Of a DNA stretch of 64,000 nucleotides, positions 43,639-53,042 are shown in pieces (position 1 is the stretch's first letter; each line of letters begins with the position of its first letter). The stretch spans positions 1 through 64,000 of the forward strand of contig NZ_FQVO01000005.1 of the NCBI RefSeq assembly GCF_900129385.1, written 5' to 3'. Source of the DNA: Chryseobacterium takakiae. Its GTDB lineage: Bacteria; Bacteroidota; Bacteroidia; Flavobacteriales; Weeksellaceae. The position numbers were made by a program, and so were the translations under genes. Below the pieces are notes generated by a model, which was given only the letters and a program-made list of their open reading frames with translations, was not told where the DNA came from and made no database searches.

Positions 43639-45651
43639 TTACTTTATTGTTACTTTTTGTGAATAATTCTTACCCGATTTATCTGTTACCTGGAGCAGGT
43701 ATGTTCCCTGCTTTAAGTCTCTTACGGAAATCTGATTCCTTTCTACTTTAGCCTGAAGAACCATTCTGCCGCTCATCTCATACATTTTAGCCTGTTCAGG
43801 AACAAAACCGGATTGGGTCTTAAGCTGAATGATATCATGTGCCGGATTAGGATATACCGTAAACATCTCTTCTGCTGTCTGAATCTCCTTTGTGCCTAAG
43901 AATGAACCTTCAATTACATTTAATGTTGTATTTGGGGCTACATTATTAATTGTGTCTACCAATCCGGAAGGCCAGCGCACAATCACTTTTGTAATGGCAG
44001 TGGCCTGCCCGATCCCGAAATGAACATTCAGCGTACTCATGTTTCCGAAGCCTGTGCCACTTTGTACATCTCTGATCTGTTTCCCCCAAGCTCCGTAAAT
44101 TTCCACTCTTGCACCAATTCCGTTTCTATTGCTCTGAGTTCCTTTCAGGGTTACTTTCAGCCATTTATTGGTATTTCCGGCATTCATCATGATCATGTTT
44201 CCGTTCTGAATATCCAGAAATCCGTCGTTATTTAAATCTCCTATGGGACGATCGTAGTAGCTGAGATCATAAGGATTAGGATTGGGCGTAAAAGTAAAAT
44301 CTCCGTTCCCAAACATGATGGTATTTCCTGCTCCCAAAACATCCAGAAAGCCGTCGTTATCAAAATCATGCGCCACATATTCTCTGCTCAGCGAACTATT
44401 GGTATCATATCCGGATCCGGCAGATTTATCGGTGAAGGTACCGTCTCCGTTGTTTTTCATCACTTTACTCAGTCCATTTGCCGTGGAATTAATTCCTACC
44501 ACGGCATCCATCCATCCGTCATTATTAAAATCTCCCCAAGCGGAAGACCATGTCTGAACCGGATTGGCCATATTGGCGGCGGCAGCGACATTGGTAAACG
44601 TTGCATTGCCGTTATTGCGGTGAAGTTCATCGATGTTCCCTCCGGGACCCGAACCGCCTCCGCTGCATTTTGCAATAAAAAGATCCATATCTCCGTCATT
44701 ATCATAATCAATCCAGATAGAACCGTAGTTTCCTCCGGAAGGGAAATCACCCAGTCCGCCCTGGCTATGATTCATGTCCGTGCCATCATTAATATAATAT
44801 CTGTTCGGAGCATTATCATCACATACGAAAGCGTCTAATTTCCCGTCATTATTAATATCAATAAAATTTGTTCTCTGCACTAAAAAGGACTGCTGTTTTC
44901 TGTCTGACGTGTAAGCCGTTCCCGTGGCATTTGCCTTTAAAAAAGCAACTCCGCTTCCCGAACCGTAAATCAGATCATTAAATCCATTGTTATCATAATC
45001 TCCGGCGGCTATGCTCCATGAAGGCGTTATGACTGTGGTGGGAACGGTATACGTTACATTATTGAATGTTCCGCCCGGCTGCTGATAGGAAATGACGATC
45101 TGTGTAGCGCTTACTACAGAAACGATATCATCGAGATAATCGCCGTTCATATCTACAATACAGTTGTTAAAACCTCCTGCAACAGAAACAGTCTGAGGAG
45201 TAAACACTAGGCGATCCGGCTGAACTATTACCTCGGAAAGTGTAACGTTGAAGCCTAATGCAGAATATTTATTATCAAATACGATATAATATGTTGTTCC
45301 GGAAACAGCATTAAAGGTCACTTGGGAAAATTGTCCAATGTAATCGTCGTTGGCAGTGACACAATTAAGTGCGTTACAATTTCCTGAAAATACTATTAAA
45401 CGGGTATCAGCATTTTGACCAGCAGACGAAGTGGTAACTTTAATCGTTTTGTTGGCAGTAGCTGTATATTTATACCACAAACCTTTTGTCCCGGCTGCGC
45501 CTAGAGTACAAGCCGTTGAAGGTGGGTCTCCCGTGACATCCGGCACGGTAACGGTTCCTAAATTAAGGGAAACTGCTGTTGCGCAAGTGAGCTGTGCAGA
45601 CAGCCATGTGCTGTTCAATAATAAAAGAATTAAGGGGAATATTTTTTTCAT
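43639..45651 (-). CDS. T9SS-secreted FG-GAP/ASPIC-UnbV protein
   Basis: The 670-residue protein has a signal peptide (1-19, LSAQ), an N-terminal domain (about 20-140), a run of FG-GAP/VCBS calcium-binding repeats rich in DxDxDG-like loops (DYDNNGFNDLIY, DINNDGKLDAFV, DYDNDGDMDLFI, DFNNDGWMDAVV, DFDNDGFLDVLG, about 215-490), an ASPIC/UnbV domain (GIGARVEIYG; VRWPSGLVDTI, about 510-575) and a type A sorting domain (VYPNPAHDIIQLKT, near 598). It should be exported by the type IX system. The function may be adhesion or carbohydrate binding. It is paired with a diheme cytochrome gene, not with pigment genes. Confidence 0.88.
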   Translation of the reverse strand: MKKIFPLILLLLNSTWLSAQLTCATAVSLNLGTVTVPDVTGDPPSTACTLGAAGTKGLWYKYTATANKTIKVTTSSAGQNADTRLIVFSGNCNALNCVTANDDYIGQFSQVTFNAVSGTTYYIVFDNKYSALGFNVTLSEVIVQPDRLVFTPQTVSVAGGFNNCIVDMNGDYLDDIVSVVSATQIVISYQQPGGTFNNVTYTVPTTVITPSWSIAAGDYDNNGFNDLIYGSGSGVAFLKANATGTAYTSDRKQQSFLVQRTNFIDINNDGKLDAFVCDDNAPNRYYINDGTDMNHSQGGLGDFPSGGNYGSIWIDYDNDGDMDLFIAKCSGGGSGPGGNIDELHRNNGNATFTNVAAAANMANPVQTWSSAWGDFNNDGWMDAVVGINSTANGLSKVMKNNGDGTFTDKSAGSGYDTNSSLSREYVAHDFDNDGFLDVLGAGNTIMFGNGDFTFTPNPNPYDLSYYDRPIGDLNNDGFLDIQNGNMIMMNAGNTNKWLKVTLKGTQSNRNGIGARVEIYGAWGKQIRDVQSGTGFGNMSTLNVHFGIGQATAITKVIVRWPSGLVDTINNVAPNTTLNVIEGSFLGTKEIQTAEEMFTVYPNPAHDIIQLKTQSGFVPEQAKMYEMSGRMVLQAKVERNQISVRDLKQGTYLLQVTDKSGKNYSQKVTIK

Positions 45652-45669
45652 GGATAAAAGTTTTTATTA

Positions 45670-46764
45670 CTAAGGACAAGTTTGATTTAAAGAAGAGATC
45701 CATTGATTCAAAAGCGCTATCCCTTCATCATGAACGATGGTTCTTCCAAGCAGAGGCATTCTGTTGTTTTCATTGACAGAACTTAATCTGAAATGCATGA
45801 CCGATTTGGCAGGATTTCCCGGCGTAATAATTTTTTCCAGCGATGAGCCGAGAGGTTCATCAGCCATTACACAAACCCCCATCTTCGTTAAGTTGGCTGT
45901 CTGGCTGAAGCTTAAACGTATTGCCCTGTAATCACATCTTGCATTTTCCTGGTGACAGTGGGCACAGTTGATATCAAGATAAGAACGCAGACGGATATCC
46001 AGAGGCTTGCTTGTATCTTTATAATTCACGGTAGAGACAATACTGGATGGATAACTTTGGAGATAACCCTCATCAACAAACTTTTGAAGCTGGTTTTTAA
46101 TACCGTTAGGATAATTGTAAGTCCCATTTAAATTCTGTGGTTTCATCCCGATCGGGATCGGTTTATTGTCTAGCTTATGGCAGGCGAGGCATTCTGTTTC
46201 CGAAGGAATTCGGTAATCTGTAGTGATCATATCGCCATTATCTTTTTTAAAAGTAATGTTCTTAGAACTGCCGCTTGCAAAGTTGGTGCCGGTAACCAGC
46301 TCGGCCTCAGTCTGAGCGTCATTCCAGAGGTATTCTGCAAAAATCCAGCCTGTGGACTTTTTAATCATTAAGCGCGTTTCAAGAATTTTTGTTGTATTTC
46401 CGGGCTGGACGGTATTGTAGTAGAAATTTTTGATCAGTACGGTACCTACAGGAAAATTCAGCACTTTATCATCAGCATCATAACCTGCTTTTACTCCGCC
46501 AGGCATCCAGATGAATCTCTTTTTCAAAGCATAATCTGTAAATAGTGAGCTGGCCGGCTCGTAAGGAATAACCTTGGTGTTGGGTTGCAGATTTTTCAGT
46601 TCTCCCGTAAAAAACATGTATGTTGAGAGTTTTGCATACGGAACGGCATCAATATTAAAATTAACAAAAGAACTTTCCGTTTCTACACTTTCAATTTTTT
46701 CGTCGTTTTTACAGGAAAAAAGGCTTAAAAAACAACCTAAATACAGTAAGTAGATCTTTCTCAT
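45670..46764 (-). CDS. Diheme c-type cytochrome lipoprotein (SO2930-like)
   Basis: The 364-residue protein has a lipoprotein signal ending SLFSC (Cys18) and two CxxCH haem sites: CLACH (192-196) and CAHCH (267-271). The N-terminal part (YEPASSLFTDYALKKRFIW, near 69-87) matches the SO2930 family. It is probably anchored in the outer membrane and moves electrons to an unknown partner. Its stop is 18 bases before the T9SS protein gene. This pair is placed between the two arms of the pigment cluster. Confidence 0.83.
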   Translation of the reverse strand: MRKIYLLYLGCFLSLFSCKNDEKIESVETESSFVNFNIDAVPYAKLSTYMFFTGELKNLQPNTKVIPYEPASSLFTDYALKKRFIWMPGGVKAGYDADDKVLNFPVGTVLIKNFYYNTVQPGNTTKILETRLMIKKSTGWIFAEYLWNDAQTEAELVTGTNFASGSSKNITFKKDNGDMITTDYRIPSETECLACHKLDNKPIPIGMKPQNLNGTYNYPNGIKNQLQKFVDEGYLQSYPSSIVSTVNYKDTSKPLDIRLRSYLDINCAHCHQENARCDYRAIRLSFSQTANLTKMGVCVMADEPLGSSLEKIITPGNPAKSVMHFRLSSVNENNRMPLLGRTIVHDEGIALLNQWISSLNQTCP

Positions 46765-46985
46765 TCATTAACGATTTAACGAAAACGAATTTAATAATTT
46801 AAATCATACAAAATAAAATTATAACAATAAAAAAATAATTTTATTAAAAAAATACAATCTATATACTATTTATATTTAATTTTTACTGTTAAAATTTAAT
46901 AAAAACAAATCATATTAAAAATACGGTTCTAATTTTAATTTTTAAAAAATTCATTATAAAACAATATTTTTGAAAACAAAAAATG

Positions 46986-48773
46986 TTATCTGCATCTTTT
47001 TCGTGCCTTCCTAAGATCATGTTCAATATGCTTTTTGTCCTGAAGAGTTGTGATTTCTTTGGCCAGTGCTTTTTCAAATTCTGTTTTTGCTTTGCTGTAT
47101 TCTTTTAGCCTGTAGTAATACTTTCCGGATTTATAATAAACCAGCCAGAAATCAGGATTCAAAGATTGGTAGTAAGCCAGGAAGTCTTCTGCTAACATTA
47201 CGTCTCCTTCAATTGCTTTTTGAACTTCTTCGTTCATCATTTTGTATTGTTCATAAGCTTCAAATTCCTGGGAGTCTATAAAAGGATCTTTTGGAATATT
47301 CAATTCAGACCTTGCAAAACTTCCATCTTTTACTCTTTTATCCGAAAATATTTCATTAAGATCATAACATACAAATTCTCCCAGCTGATACGGATTTGCG
47401 GAAACCCAAACCAACTTTTTCTGGGGCGAAAAAATCACGGCATGATGCGCCAGAAGCTGATTAATCGCCTTTTCGTTTCCGTATCCTATTTTTACTCCTT
47501 TCAGCCCGGATTTATCACGTAAGATTGCAGCCATTTTTTCAGGAGTCATTTTTTTATTTTTTTCTAAAAGTTCCTGAAGCTTTTCGTAGCGGTATTCGGA
47601 ATGGCTCTCTGCAATATGCTTCAGATTCCTTTTATCATTTTCATAAGCCTCCGACTGAAAATGATTGGTACAAAAAACCCGGCTTGTGTTTTCAACCTTA
47701 TAAACTCCGAAATTATCCGGAGAAACTTCGATGATTACAGCATTTTTATCATTTGCACTTCCTACCAGAATCGATTCCGAAACAAAAACTTTTCTTTTTT
47801 TAGCAATTGCAATGGCTTCATCAATATTTTTAGCATATTGAAGAATTTCCCTCGTCACCAGAGAAATTGGCGTTTTGGCAGTTAACGGAATTTTAGACTT
47901 CCCGGCATTGATTGTTACGGTAATTCCTTCTTTATTCATCCCGGAAACGACTCCTATCATTCCCGGCCAGCTTACCGATAAGTAAGGGATCCCGTTTTCA
48001 GGCTCTACAAGTTCAACAACCTTGTTTTTCGCAAAATCGTCCCCTACATAAAAATCGAAATTTCTTCCGATCAGCAAATCTCCATCTTCCGTATTTTCAT
48101 TCCAGACGGCGAGAGAAGTACATCCCACCATCATCAGATCCTGCATAGCATGACCAATATCGTGAGCCCCGTGCAGATAAAGATTCCGCAGATATTTTGG
48201 AGCGATAAAATTATATTCATCAGACGAATATTGTGACAAGCCGTACAATTCCGCCTGAAAGTCTTCACGAACATTAAGATACATTTTTCGGTTGTACCAT
48301 TTCAGAAAGCCACGCAGGAGGTTTTGTTTGAATTTCGACGGGACAAAATTTTCCACTTTCGAAAAGAAGATCTTTTCCTGCTTCTGCATGAGATTCTGTG
48401 TGAGTGCTCCATTATTGTACCCCAACTGCAAAGGGTTTCCTTTAATGTACAGTTCCCAGAGCTGCTGTTTATTTTTTGTTAAATAATTTTGTTTAAAGCT
48501 GAAAGTAGAATCGTTGATTCTATTGATTTCGGGAATTTCAAGGGAATATTTTTTTACATCAGGAAGGTGATTGACAGACTTTCTTATTCCGCAAGAAGCA
48601 AGGCTAACAATAAGGCTGAGACTGAAAATAAATAAAATTATAGATCCATTACTGCGAAAACATTGAATCTTGTCTTTCTGACAAAGAAAAAATCTAGACA
48701 AAAACAATTGAGATTCTTCACTCCTCTTCGCTTCATTCAGAATGACAACCCGTATATTTTTTTTATTTTTCAT
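46986..48773 (-). CDS. C45-family acyltransferase/hydrolase-like lipoprotein with TPR end
   Basis: Members of peptidase family C45 include acyl-CoA:6-aminopenicillanate acyltransferase and cleave themselves to expose an N-terminal Cys. Here the candidate nucleophile is Cys218 in MMVGCTSLAVWN, followed by GRNFDFYVGD. A lipoprotein signal ends SLASC (Cys61), which is unusually late because a 40-bp dispersed repeat (48708-48747) is read in frame as part of the first 45 residues. The C-terminus (about 540-590) looks like a TPR pair. The start overlaps the stop of the upstream gene (ATGA). It may form or cleave the ester of the pigment. Confidence 0.75.
   Translation of the reverse strand: MKNKKNIRVVILNEAKRSEESQLFLSRFFLCQKDKIQCFRSNGSIILFIFSLSLIVSLASCGIRKSVNHLPDVKKYSLEIPEINRINDSTFSFKQNYLTKNKQQLWELYIKGNPLQLGYNNGALTQNLMQKQEKIFFSKVENFVPSKFKQNLLRGFLKWYNRKMYLNVREDFQAELYGLSQYSSDEYNFIAPKYLRNLYLHGAHDIGHAMQDLMMVGCTSLAVWNENTEDGDLLIGRNFDFYVGDDFAKNKVVELVEPENGIPYLSVSWPGMIGVVSGMNKEGITVTINAGKSKIPLTAKTPISLVTREILQYAKNIDEAIAIAKKRKVFVSESILVGSANDKNAVIIEVSPDNFGVYKVENTSRVFCTNHFQSEAYENDKRNLKHIAESHSEYRYEKLQELLEKNKKMTPEKMAAILRDKSGLKGVKIGYGNEKAINQLLAHHAVIFSPQKKLVWVSANPYQLGEFVCYDLNEIFSDKRVKDGSFARSELNIPKDPFIDSQEFEAYEQYKMMNEEVQKAIEGDVMLAEDFLAYYQSLNPDFWLVYYKSGKYYYRLKEYSKAKTEFEKALAKEITTLQDKKHIEHDLRKARKRCR
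48708..48747. repeat. 40-bp dispersed repeat, copy 2
   Basis: Same orientation and 35 of 40 bases identical to 39475-39514. This copy lies within the 5' coding part of the C45-like gene, where on the minus strand it encodes VILNEAKRSEESQL. Confidence 0.75.
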
Positions 48774-50299
48774 TTAGTTTTATCAATTATATGCATCAAC
48801 CGTTCATCGACTAATTCCTTGCCTAGAATTTCCGCACAGGTATTGAATGCCCCGATCGTACAGCCTAAGATTCCGTGCATATTTACCGATTGGCCTGTAA
48901 GAAAAAGGTTATCAATCTTGGTTCTTGGTGAAACCATTGTTTTCAAAGGATTTTCCGAGCTTTTGCTATAGCCGTACATGTTTCCGTTAAAACTTCCGAT
49001 ATAATCCCGGTAAGATAGCGGTGAAGAGGTGTAAAAGGTTTTTATGGAATTTCTCAGATCCGGAAATTTCTTTTCCAGAGCATCAATCATTTTCTCAGCC
49101 TTTTCAAGCTTGAATTTTTCGTACCTGGTTCCTCTTTCATGTTCATCCGCAACGGTATTGAATGTATTTTTCCACGCTTCCACTTCTTCAAAATCCATAT
49201 AGGAAATTGCCGTAAGACTTTCTGCAAAACCGGGATCATGTTTTGATTCTGTAGAAGAAAGCATATACGTTTCCGGCCAGGTTTTTTTTTGATACCGATA
49301 GGCATTCCAGACCATTTCTTCATTGGAAAAATGATACACATTATAATTAAAATCAGGAATTGTACGGGGCTTTAAAACCAAATATACACTGAAACAGGAC
49401 GGTACCGGTTCCCAGCTCATGATCCTGTTTAAAAAAGATTTTTTCAGCCTTTTTTCTCCTATTAGATTAATTAAAGAGCGTATTTCTATATTCGAGATCA
49501 GTTTTTTTGCGAAATATTCTTTTCCGCCTGAAGTTTTTACTCCGGATAAAATATTGTTCTCGTCAAAAATAAATTCTGAAACTTCAGAATGCTTGTGTAT
49601 TTCCGCTCCGTGTTCACGAAGTTTACGAATCAGCAGTTTTGAAATCTGACTTCCGCCATGTACACACTTGTAAGCACTTTGAATATAAGAATTTACCGTA
49701 AGTGCATGAACGTAAAACGGAATATTTTCGGAATCGCCTGCGTAGAGAAAATTGGATCCCAGTAAAACAGCCTGAAGCTTTTTATTTGTCGTTAAAGATT
49801 CAATAAATCTTTTGGTATTTAAGTGTAGGATTTCTTCATTATACTTGTCTTTTCCTACCAGATTGTATCTGGGAAACTGATTGCAAACGCTCTGAATTTC
49901 TTCACAATAGTCTTCTAAATTTTCTCTTTCATCCGGAAAATATTTTGACAGCTGTTGAACAAAATTTTCGTAACCCTGTGCATGAGGATATTCAATCTCA
50001 TCGTCGCCAAAGGTAATTTTATCGTAACCGTCTTCATCCATTTTCCTGAGCTGAAGGTCATTCATTATGCCCAGATAGGAAAAAAACTGATGCAGATTCT
50101 GTCCTTTTGATAGACCTCCTAAATAGTGAACTCCTGTATCGAAGATGAGCTTATCCCGGGAAAAGGTCTGTAAATTCCCTCCGTACTGGTTGTTTTTCTC
50201 CAGAACACACACTTTCAGGCCTTCTTTCGCCAGAATAAGTGCCGAAATAAGGCCGCCCAATCCGCTGCCGATAACAAGTATGTCGAATTCTTTTTTCAA
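48770..50299 (-). CDS. CrtI/CrtISO-like FAD-dependent oxidoreductase
   Basis: The 509-residue flavoprotein has the dinucleotide motif ILVIGSGLGGLISALILAKE (7-26), then EKNNQYGGNLQTF, and near the C-terminus LFLTGQSVNMHGILGCTIGA, all typical of the phytoene desaturase, carotene isomerase and retinol saturase group. In a pigment cluster it could desaturate, isomerise or reduce a polyene. It is probably the first gene read from a -7-like TATCTTTG on the minus strand (50410-50403), with about 100 bases of leader. Confidence 0.82.
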   Translation of the reverse strand: MKKEFDILVIGSGLGGLISALILAKEGLKVCVLEKNNQYGGNLQTFSRDKLIFDTGVHYLGGLSKGQNLHQFFSYLGIMNDLQLRKMDEDGYDKITFGDDEIEYPHAQGYENFVQQLSKYFPDERENLEDYCEEIQSVCNQFPRYNLVGKDKYNEEILHLNTKRFIESLTTNKKLQAVLLGSNFLYAGDSENIPFYVHALTVNSYIQSAYKCVHGGSQISKLLIRKLREHGAEIHKHSEVSEFIFDENNILSGVKTSGGKEYFAKKLISNIEIRSLINLIGEKRLKKSFLNRIMSWEPVPSCFSVYLVLKPRTIPDFNYNVYHFSNEEMVWNAYRYQKKTWPETYMLSSTESKHDPGFAESLTAISYMDFEEVEAWKNTFNTVADEHERGTRYEKFKLEKAEKMIDALEKKFPDLRNSIKTFYTSSPLSYRDYIGSFNGNMYGYSKSSENPLKTMVSPRTKIDNLFLTGQSVNMHGILGCTIGAFNTCAEILGKELVDERLMHIIDKTK

Positions 50300-50495
50300 G
50301 GAGGAAATTGTCTTTTAATGATTGGGATTTTAAAACGCAAAGTCCGCAAAGAATTTCTTAATCACTTCCTGTTTTTAAGTTCGCAAAGGCGTTAACAATC
50401 AGCAAAGATAAAAGGGAGCTTAGGACTCTTATTTTAATTTCTCAACCATTAATGTTTGAGTTAAATATTAGTTTTCTGAAGGTAAAAGTAGGAAT

Positions 50496-51380
50496 TTAAT
50501 CAATATCATCCCAAAAATCAAAATAATTGAACCATTGAAGCGGATATTTTCTGATCATGGATTCCAGGTTTTGGGTATAGGAATTGAGAAGTCCCTGTGC
50601 ATCGCGTTTTTTTATATTCTCAGCAACTCTGGCGTACAAATGATAATGAAGGTTTTTCTCTTTCATCACATACACGTACACCACAGGAACGCCCAACCGG
50701 GAAGCAATAAGAAACGGCCCTGCGGGAAATTTCGCGGTTTTCCCAAGCAATTCTCCTTCCATGAATTTCGAGCCTTCAAAGTAACGGTCGCCGGTAAAGC
50801 AGATAAGTTCGTTTTTGGACAATGCTTCATTGATTTCGAAAATATGCGACATATCTTCTTTTACGTAGATGAATTTAACGGTACTTTTTTTGACCGATAC
50901 ACTTTCGAGATATTCTTTGATAACCGTCACTTCCTGATCGGTAGTTACCAGATTAATCTGGCAATTAAAATCAATATCTGCAAAGAAATGTTCGGCAATT
51001 TCAAAATTTCCGATATGCGCGCTGATGAGAACACCACCTTTTTTTTCGGCTAAAAGATTCCTGAGATTTTCAATTCCGTCGAATTCATAAGTATATTTTT
51101 CCCGTAATCCGGCTGAAATAGCCGTTTTATCGATAAGCACGGTCCCGAAAGTGAAATAGTTTTTAAATAGTGAAATTTTAGTTTTCCAGTATCCGTAATT
51201 CAGTCTTTTCCCGAAATAATATCTGTAATACCTGTTGCTGTTTTTTTCGAATAAAAAATAATAGAATGCAACAAAATAAAGCACAATATATGAACTTCTG
51301 ATCCCGATATTTCTAATGCACCAGACAAAAATCCTGTAACCCAGAATGGTCCCTTTAGATTTACCTTTCCACTTGTTCAT
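50496..51380 (-). CDS. LpxL/HtrB-like lysophospholipid acyltransferase
   Basis: The start is set at 51380 (MNKWKGKSKG; 294 residues), since the longer frame reads into the upstream repeat. The protein has an N-terminal membrane segment (about 22-42), the HX5E-type motif in SAHIGNFEIAEHFF (about 119-132) and CFTGDRYFEGSKF (about 200-212), as in lipid A acyltransferases. An LpxL-like acyltransferase is a standard part of aryl-polyene loci and is a candidate for acylating the pigment or its lipid anchor. Confidence 0.85.
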   Translation of the reverse strand: MNKWKGKSKGTILGYRIFVWCIRNIGIRSSYIVLYFVAFYYFLFEKNSNRYYRYYFGKRLNYGYWKTKISLFKNYFTFGTVLIDKTAISAGLREKYTYEFDGIENLRNLLAEKKGGVLISAHIGNFEIAEHFFADIDFNCQINLVTTDQEVTVIKEYLESVSVKKSTVKFIYVKEDMSHIFEINEALSKNELICFTGDRYFEGSKFMEGELLGKTAKFPAGPFLIASRLGVPVVYVYVMKEKNLHYHLYARVAENIKKRDAQGLLNSYTQNLESMIRKYPLQWFNYFDFWDDID

Positions 51381-51389
51381 AGTCGTAAC

Positions 51390-51481
51390 TGAAGAATGTA
51401 CCGATATAAAAAATACAACAGTGTAACAATTATTCAATCAGACTGATAAACTGTTATATTGGTATATTGCTACATTATATA
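51390..51481. repeat. TGTAACAAT-type palindromic repeat, copy C
   Basis: Between the second ACP gene and the LpxL-like gene lie AACAGTGTAACAATTATTCAA and then AAACTGTTATATTGGTATATTGCTACATT, an imperfect inverted repeat of the same units as copies A, B and D. Confidence 0.65.
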
Positions 51482-51736
51482 TTATTTATTTTTTTCAGCG
51501 ATTTTGTTTTCTATGGTTGAATAGAAATCATTAAAAGTCAGGATGTTTTTAAAATCTGCTTCGCCCAATTTCACCCCGAAATTAGATTCTATTACGACCA
51601 CCAGATCAATATAATCCAGGCTGTCTAATCCCAATGTTTTTTTAAAGTTTGCATCATTGCTGATTTCATCGCCGTCTACTTCAAATTCATTAACTAAAAA
51701 GTCGTTGGCGGTCGCAACAATTTTTTCCCTTTCCAT
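51482..51736 (-). CDS. Acyl carrier protein, second copy
   Basis: An 84-residue ACP starting at MEREKIVATA (51736). The phosphopantetheine Ser39 lies in TLGLDSLDYIDLV. The start is four bases after the stop of the ketosynthase gene. Two distinct ACPs are normal in aryl-polyene loci, one often for the aryl starter and one for elongation; which is which cannot be told here. Confidence 0.92.
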   Translation of the reverse strand: MEREKIVATANDFLVNEFEVDGDEISNDANFKKTLGLDSLDYIDLVVVIESNFGVKLGEADFKNILTFNDFYSTIENKIAEKNK

Positions 51737-51740
51737 GTTT

Positions 51741-52961
51741 TTAATTAAATTTTTTAACAATTAATGCAGAATTGGTTCCCCCAAATCCGAAAGAATTCGA
51801 CAAAAATACATCAATTTTTTGACTTTTTGTACGGGCTATCAAATTTATCCTTTTTGCCTCATCATCAGGATTTTCCAGATTAATATTCGGTGCAATAAAA
51901 TCGTTCTGCATCATGAGAATGGAATAAATAATTTCACTGGCGCCCGCCATCCAGCATTCGTGTCCGGTCATAGATTTTGTGGAGCTCACCGGAACTTCAC
52001 TTCCGAAAATTTCATAAATTGCTTTGGCTTCATTGGCATCCCCAATCGGTGTGGATGTTGCGTGCGCATTAATATAATCAATATCTTTCACCTGTAAACC
52101 AGACTGTTGCAACGCTCTATTCATTGCTAAGGCAGGCCCGTCAACATTCGGTGTTGAAATATGCCCTCCGTTGGAAGAAAATCCATAGCCTACGATTTCG
52201 GCAATGATATTGGCTCCTCTTTTTTGGGCAGATTCCAGGCTTTCAACAATCAAAGTTGCCGCTCCTCCGCTCGGAATTAATCCGTCCCTGTCTTTATCAA
52301 AAGGCCTTGATGCTTTTGTGGGCTCATTTTCCCTTACTGAGAAAACACCCAATCCATCAAAGCTCGCCATGGAATATTTGTTGGTTTCCTGAGCGCCTCC
52401 GCAAACAATCATATCCTGGAAACCGTTTTTAATCATCATATAAGCCAGTCCGAGAGAATGGGAACCGCTTGCACAGGCAGCACTGATCGTAAGGTTAATC
52501 CCTCTTAATTTAAAAATGGTGGAAAGATTCATGGTAACGGTGGAGTTCATCGACTTGAAAATAGCTCCGGAACCCATTAAAGTCGTATCTTTTTTCTCTC
52601 TTGCAATGTCGATAGATTCTACAACGGCCTGAGAAACACTGTCGTTTCCATATAAAATCCCGACTTCATGATGATCTAAAAAGTCCTGATCGATTCCGGC
52701 CTGTTTTAAAGCATCTAAAGTTGCAATGTAGGCATATTCACTTTCCTCACCCATGCTTACGCGTTGCCTGCGGCTGAGAAGGTTTTTGAGATCAGGCTTA
52801 GGCACGACACCTGTTAATCCGGATCTGAAACCGAATTTTTTTCTTTCATCGACCAAAAAAATCCCGGATTTTCCCTGAAATAAAGATTCTTTCACCTCTT
52901 CCAAAGAAGTTCCGATGCAGGAATATATTCCCATTCCGGTAATGACAACCCTGTTTTCCAT
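51741..52961 (-). CDS. Beta-ketoacyl-ACP synthase (FabF-like)
   Basis: I start it at 52961 (MENRVVITGM), giving 406 residues, close to FabF. The triad is complete: Cys163 (SAACASGSH), His300 (NAHATSTP) and His334 (MTGHECWMAG). The last site has ECW where most FabF proteins have LGA, a variation near the active site. With FabG and the second ACP beside it, it forms a second elongation module. Confidence 0.9.
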   Translation of the reverse strand: MENRVVITGMGIYSCIGTSLEEVKESLFQGKSGIFLVDERKKFGFRSGLTGVVPKPDLKNLLSRRQRVSMGEESEYAYIATLDALKQAGIDQDFLDHHEVGILYGNDSVSQAVVESIDIAREKKDTTLMGSGAIFKSMNSTVTMNLSTIFKLRGINLTISAACASGSHSLGLAYMMIKNGFQDMIVCGGAQETNKYSMASFDGLGVFSVRENEPTKASRPFDKDRDGLIPSGGAATLIVESLESAQKRGANIIAEIVGYGFSSNGGHISTPNVDGPALAMNRALQQSGLQVKDIDYINAHATSTPIGDANEAKAIYEIFGSEVPVSSTKSMTGHECWMAGASEIIYSILMMQNDFIAPNINLENPDDEAKRINLIARTKSQKIDVFLSNSFGFGGTNSALIVKKFN

Positions 52962-53042
52962 GTTTTTAAATTTAACAGTGTAACAATTTTTCAAACTAAA
53001 TTATTATTGGCAGATTGTTACATTAATAGATTGTTATACTAT
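52962..53042. repeat. TGTAACAAT-type palindromic repeat, copy D
   Basis: Between fabG and the ketosynthase gene, AACAGTGTAACAATTTTTC pairs with GCAGATTGTTACATTAAT (core GTGTAACAAT with ATTGTTACA). Same unit family as copies A-C. Confidence 0.65.
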
